Part shown: piece by piece, positions 5,865 to 5,917 of the stretch
Numbering within the stretch: the first letter of the stretch is position 1
Layout of the letters: each line of letters begins with the position of its first letter
Position numbers and translations under genes: made by a program
Assembly: GCA_031270525.1 (NCBI GenBank)
Contig: JAISXN010000012.1
Location: 1-5,917 of the forward strand
Origin: Candidatus Symbiothrix sp.
GTDB lineage: Bacteria; Bacteroidota; Bacteroidia; Bacteroidales; Azobacteroidaceae
Reading direction: 5' to 3'
Length of the DNA: 5,917 bases
Notes under the pieces: model-generated
The model's input: only the letters and a program-made list of their open reading frames with translations
Database searches by the model: none
Told to the model about the DNA's origin: nothing

Positions 5865-5917
5865 ATGAAAAAAGTACTTTTTTTGATGTTTATGCTGTTC
5901 CTGATTGTATCGGGAAC
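5865..5917 (+). CDS. Start of a probable secreted or outer-membrane protein, 3' end outside window
   Basis: ATG at 5865 opens a frame that stays open to the window end and reads MKKVLFLMFMLFLIVSG followed by Thr. Two Lys precede an uninterrupted hydrophobic core of about 12 residues and then Ser-Gly, a typical Sec signal-peptide start. The leader GGAAAAAAG just before the ATG gives at best a weak ribosome site. A long A+T-rich leader plus a signal peptide fits many exported proteins, including TonB-dependent receptors, but no family can be assigned from 17 complete codons. No full TAnnTTTG promoter was found upstream on this strand. It is transcribed divergently from the ETF operon. Confidence 0.65.
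   Translation, partial: MKKVLFLMFMLFLIVSG

Overview
The window looks like a chromosomal segment of a Bacteroidota bacterium, probably Bacteroidales-like. The signs are a DnaB that reads like Bacteroidetes DnaB, an exact TTTG-N20-TAnnTTTG promoter of the Bacteroides type, start codons in A/T-rich leaders without clear Shine-Dalgarno sequences, and A+T-rich intergenic DNA next to moderate-GC genes. The lineage is inferred from remembered family features, not from a search.

Layout. (1) 1-1488, plus strand: replicative helicase dnaB, lacking only its extreme 5' end. (2) 1503-3437, minus strand: a single-chain electron transfer flavoprotein, with the beta subunit (EtfB/FixA) fused in frame to the alpha subunit (EtfA/FixB). 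It converges on dnaB with only 14 bp between the stop codons. (3) 3438-3547: a 110-bp spacer almost filled by a heptanucleotide repeat array that inverts on itself, giving a potential 25-bp perfect hairpin and supplying the stop codon of the next gene. (4) 3548-5206, minus strand: ETF-quinone oxidoreductase, equivalent to a FixC-FixX fusion, with the complete [4Fe-4S] ligand set. (5) 5207-5864: a 658-bp A+T-rich divergent intergenic region. It holds the promoter of the ETF operon and two identical 27-bp hairpin-forming repeats in inverted orientation, 333 bp apart. (6) 5865-5917, plus strand: the first 17 complete codons of a gene starting with a typical signal peptide, cut by the window end.

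The two minus-strand genes form a likely operon in the order ETF-QO then etfBA, transcribed from the promoter at 5252-5283. Together they contain the parts of a four-subunit FixABCX complex packed into two polypeptides. The ETF would collect electrons from a flavin dehydrogenase or NADH, and the ETF-QO would pass them to the membrane quinone, probably menaquinone here. The EtfB half carries a DGDTA-type motif that I associate with electron-bifurcating ETFs, so a bifurcating role is plausible but unproven. The most noteworthy observations are this fused and compacted ETF module, the heptad hairpin inside its operon, and the paired inverted hairpin repeats upstream. The rest is ordinary chromosomal content.
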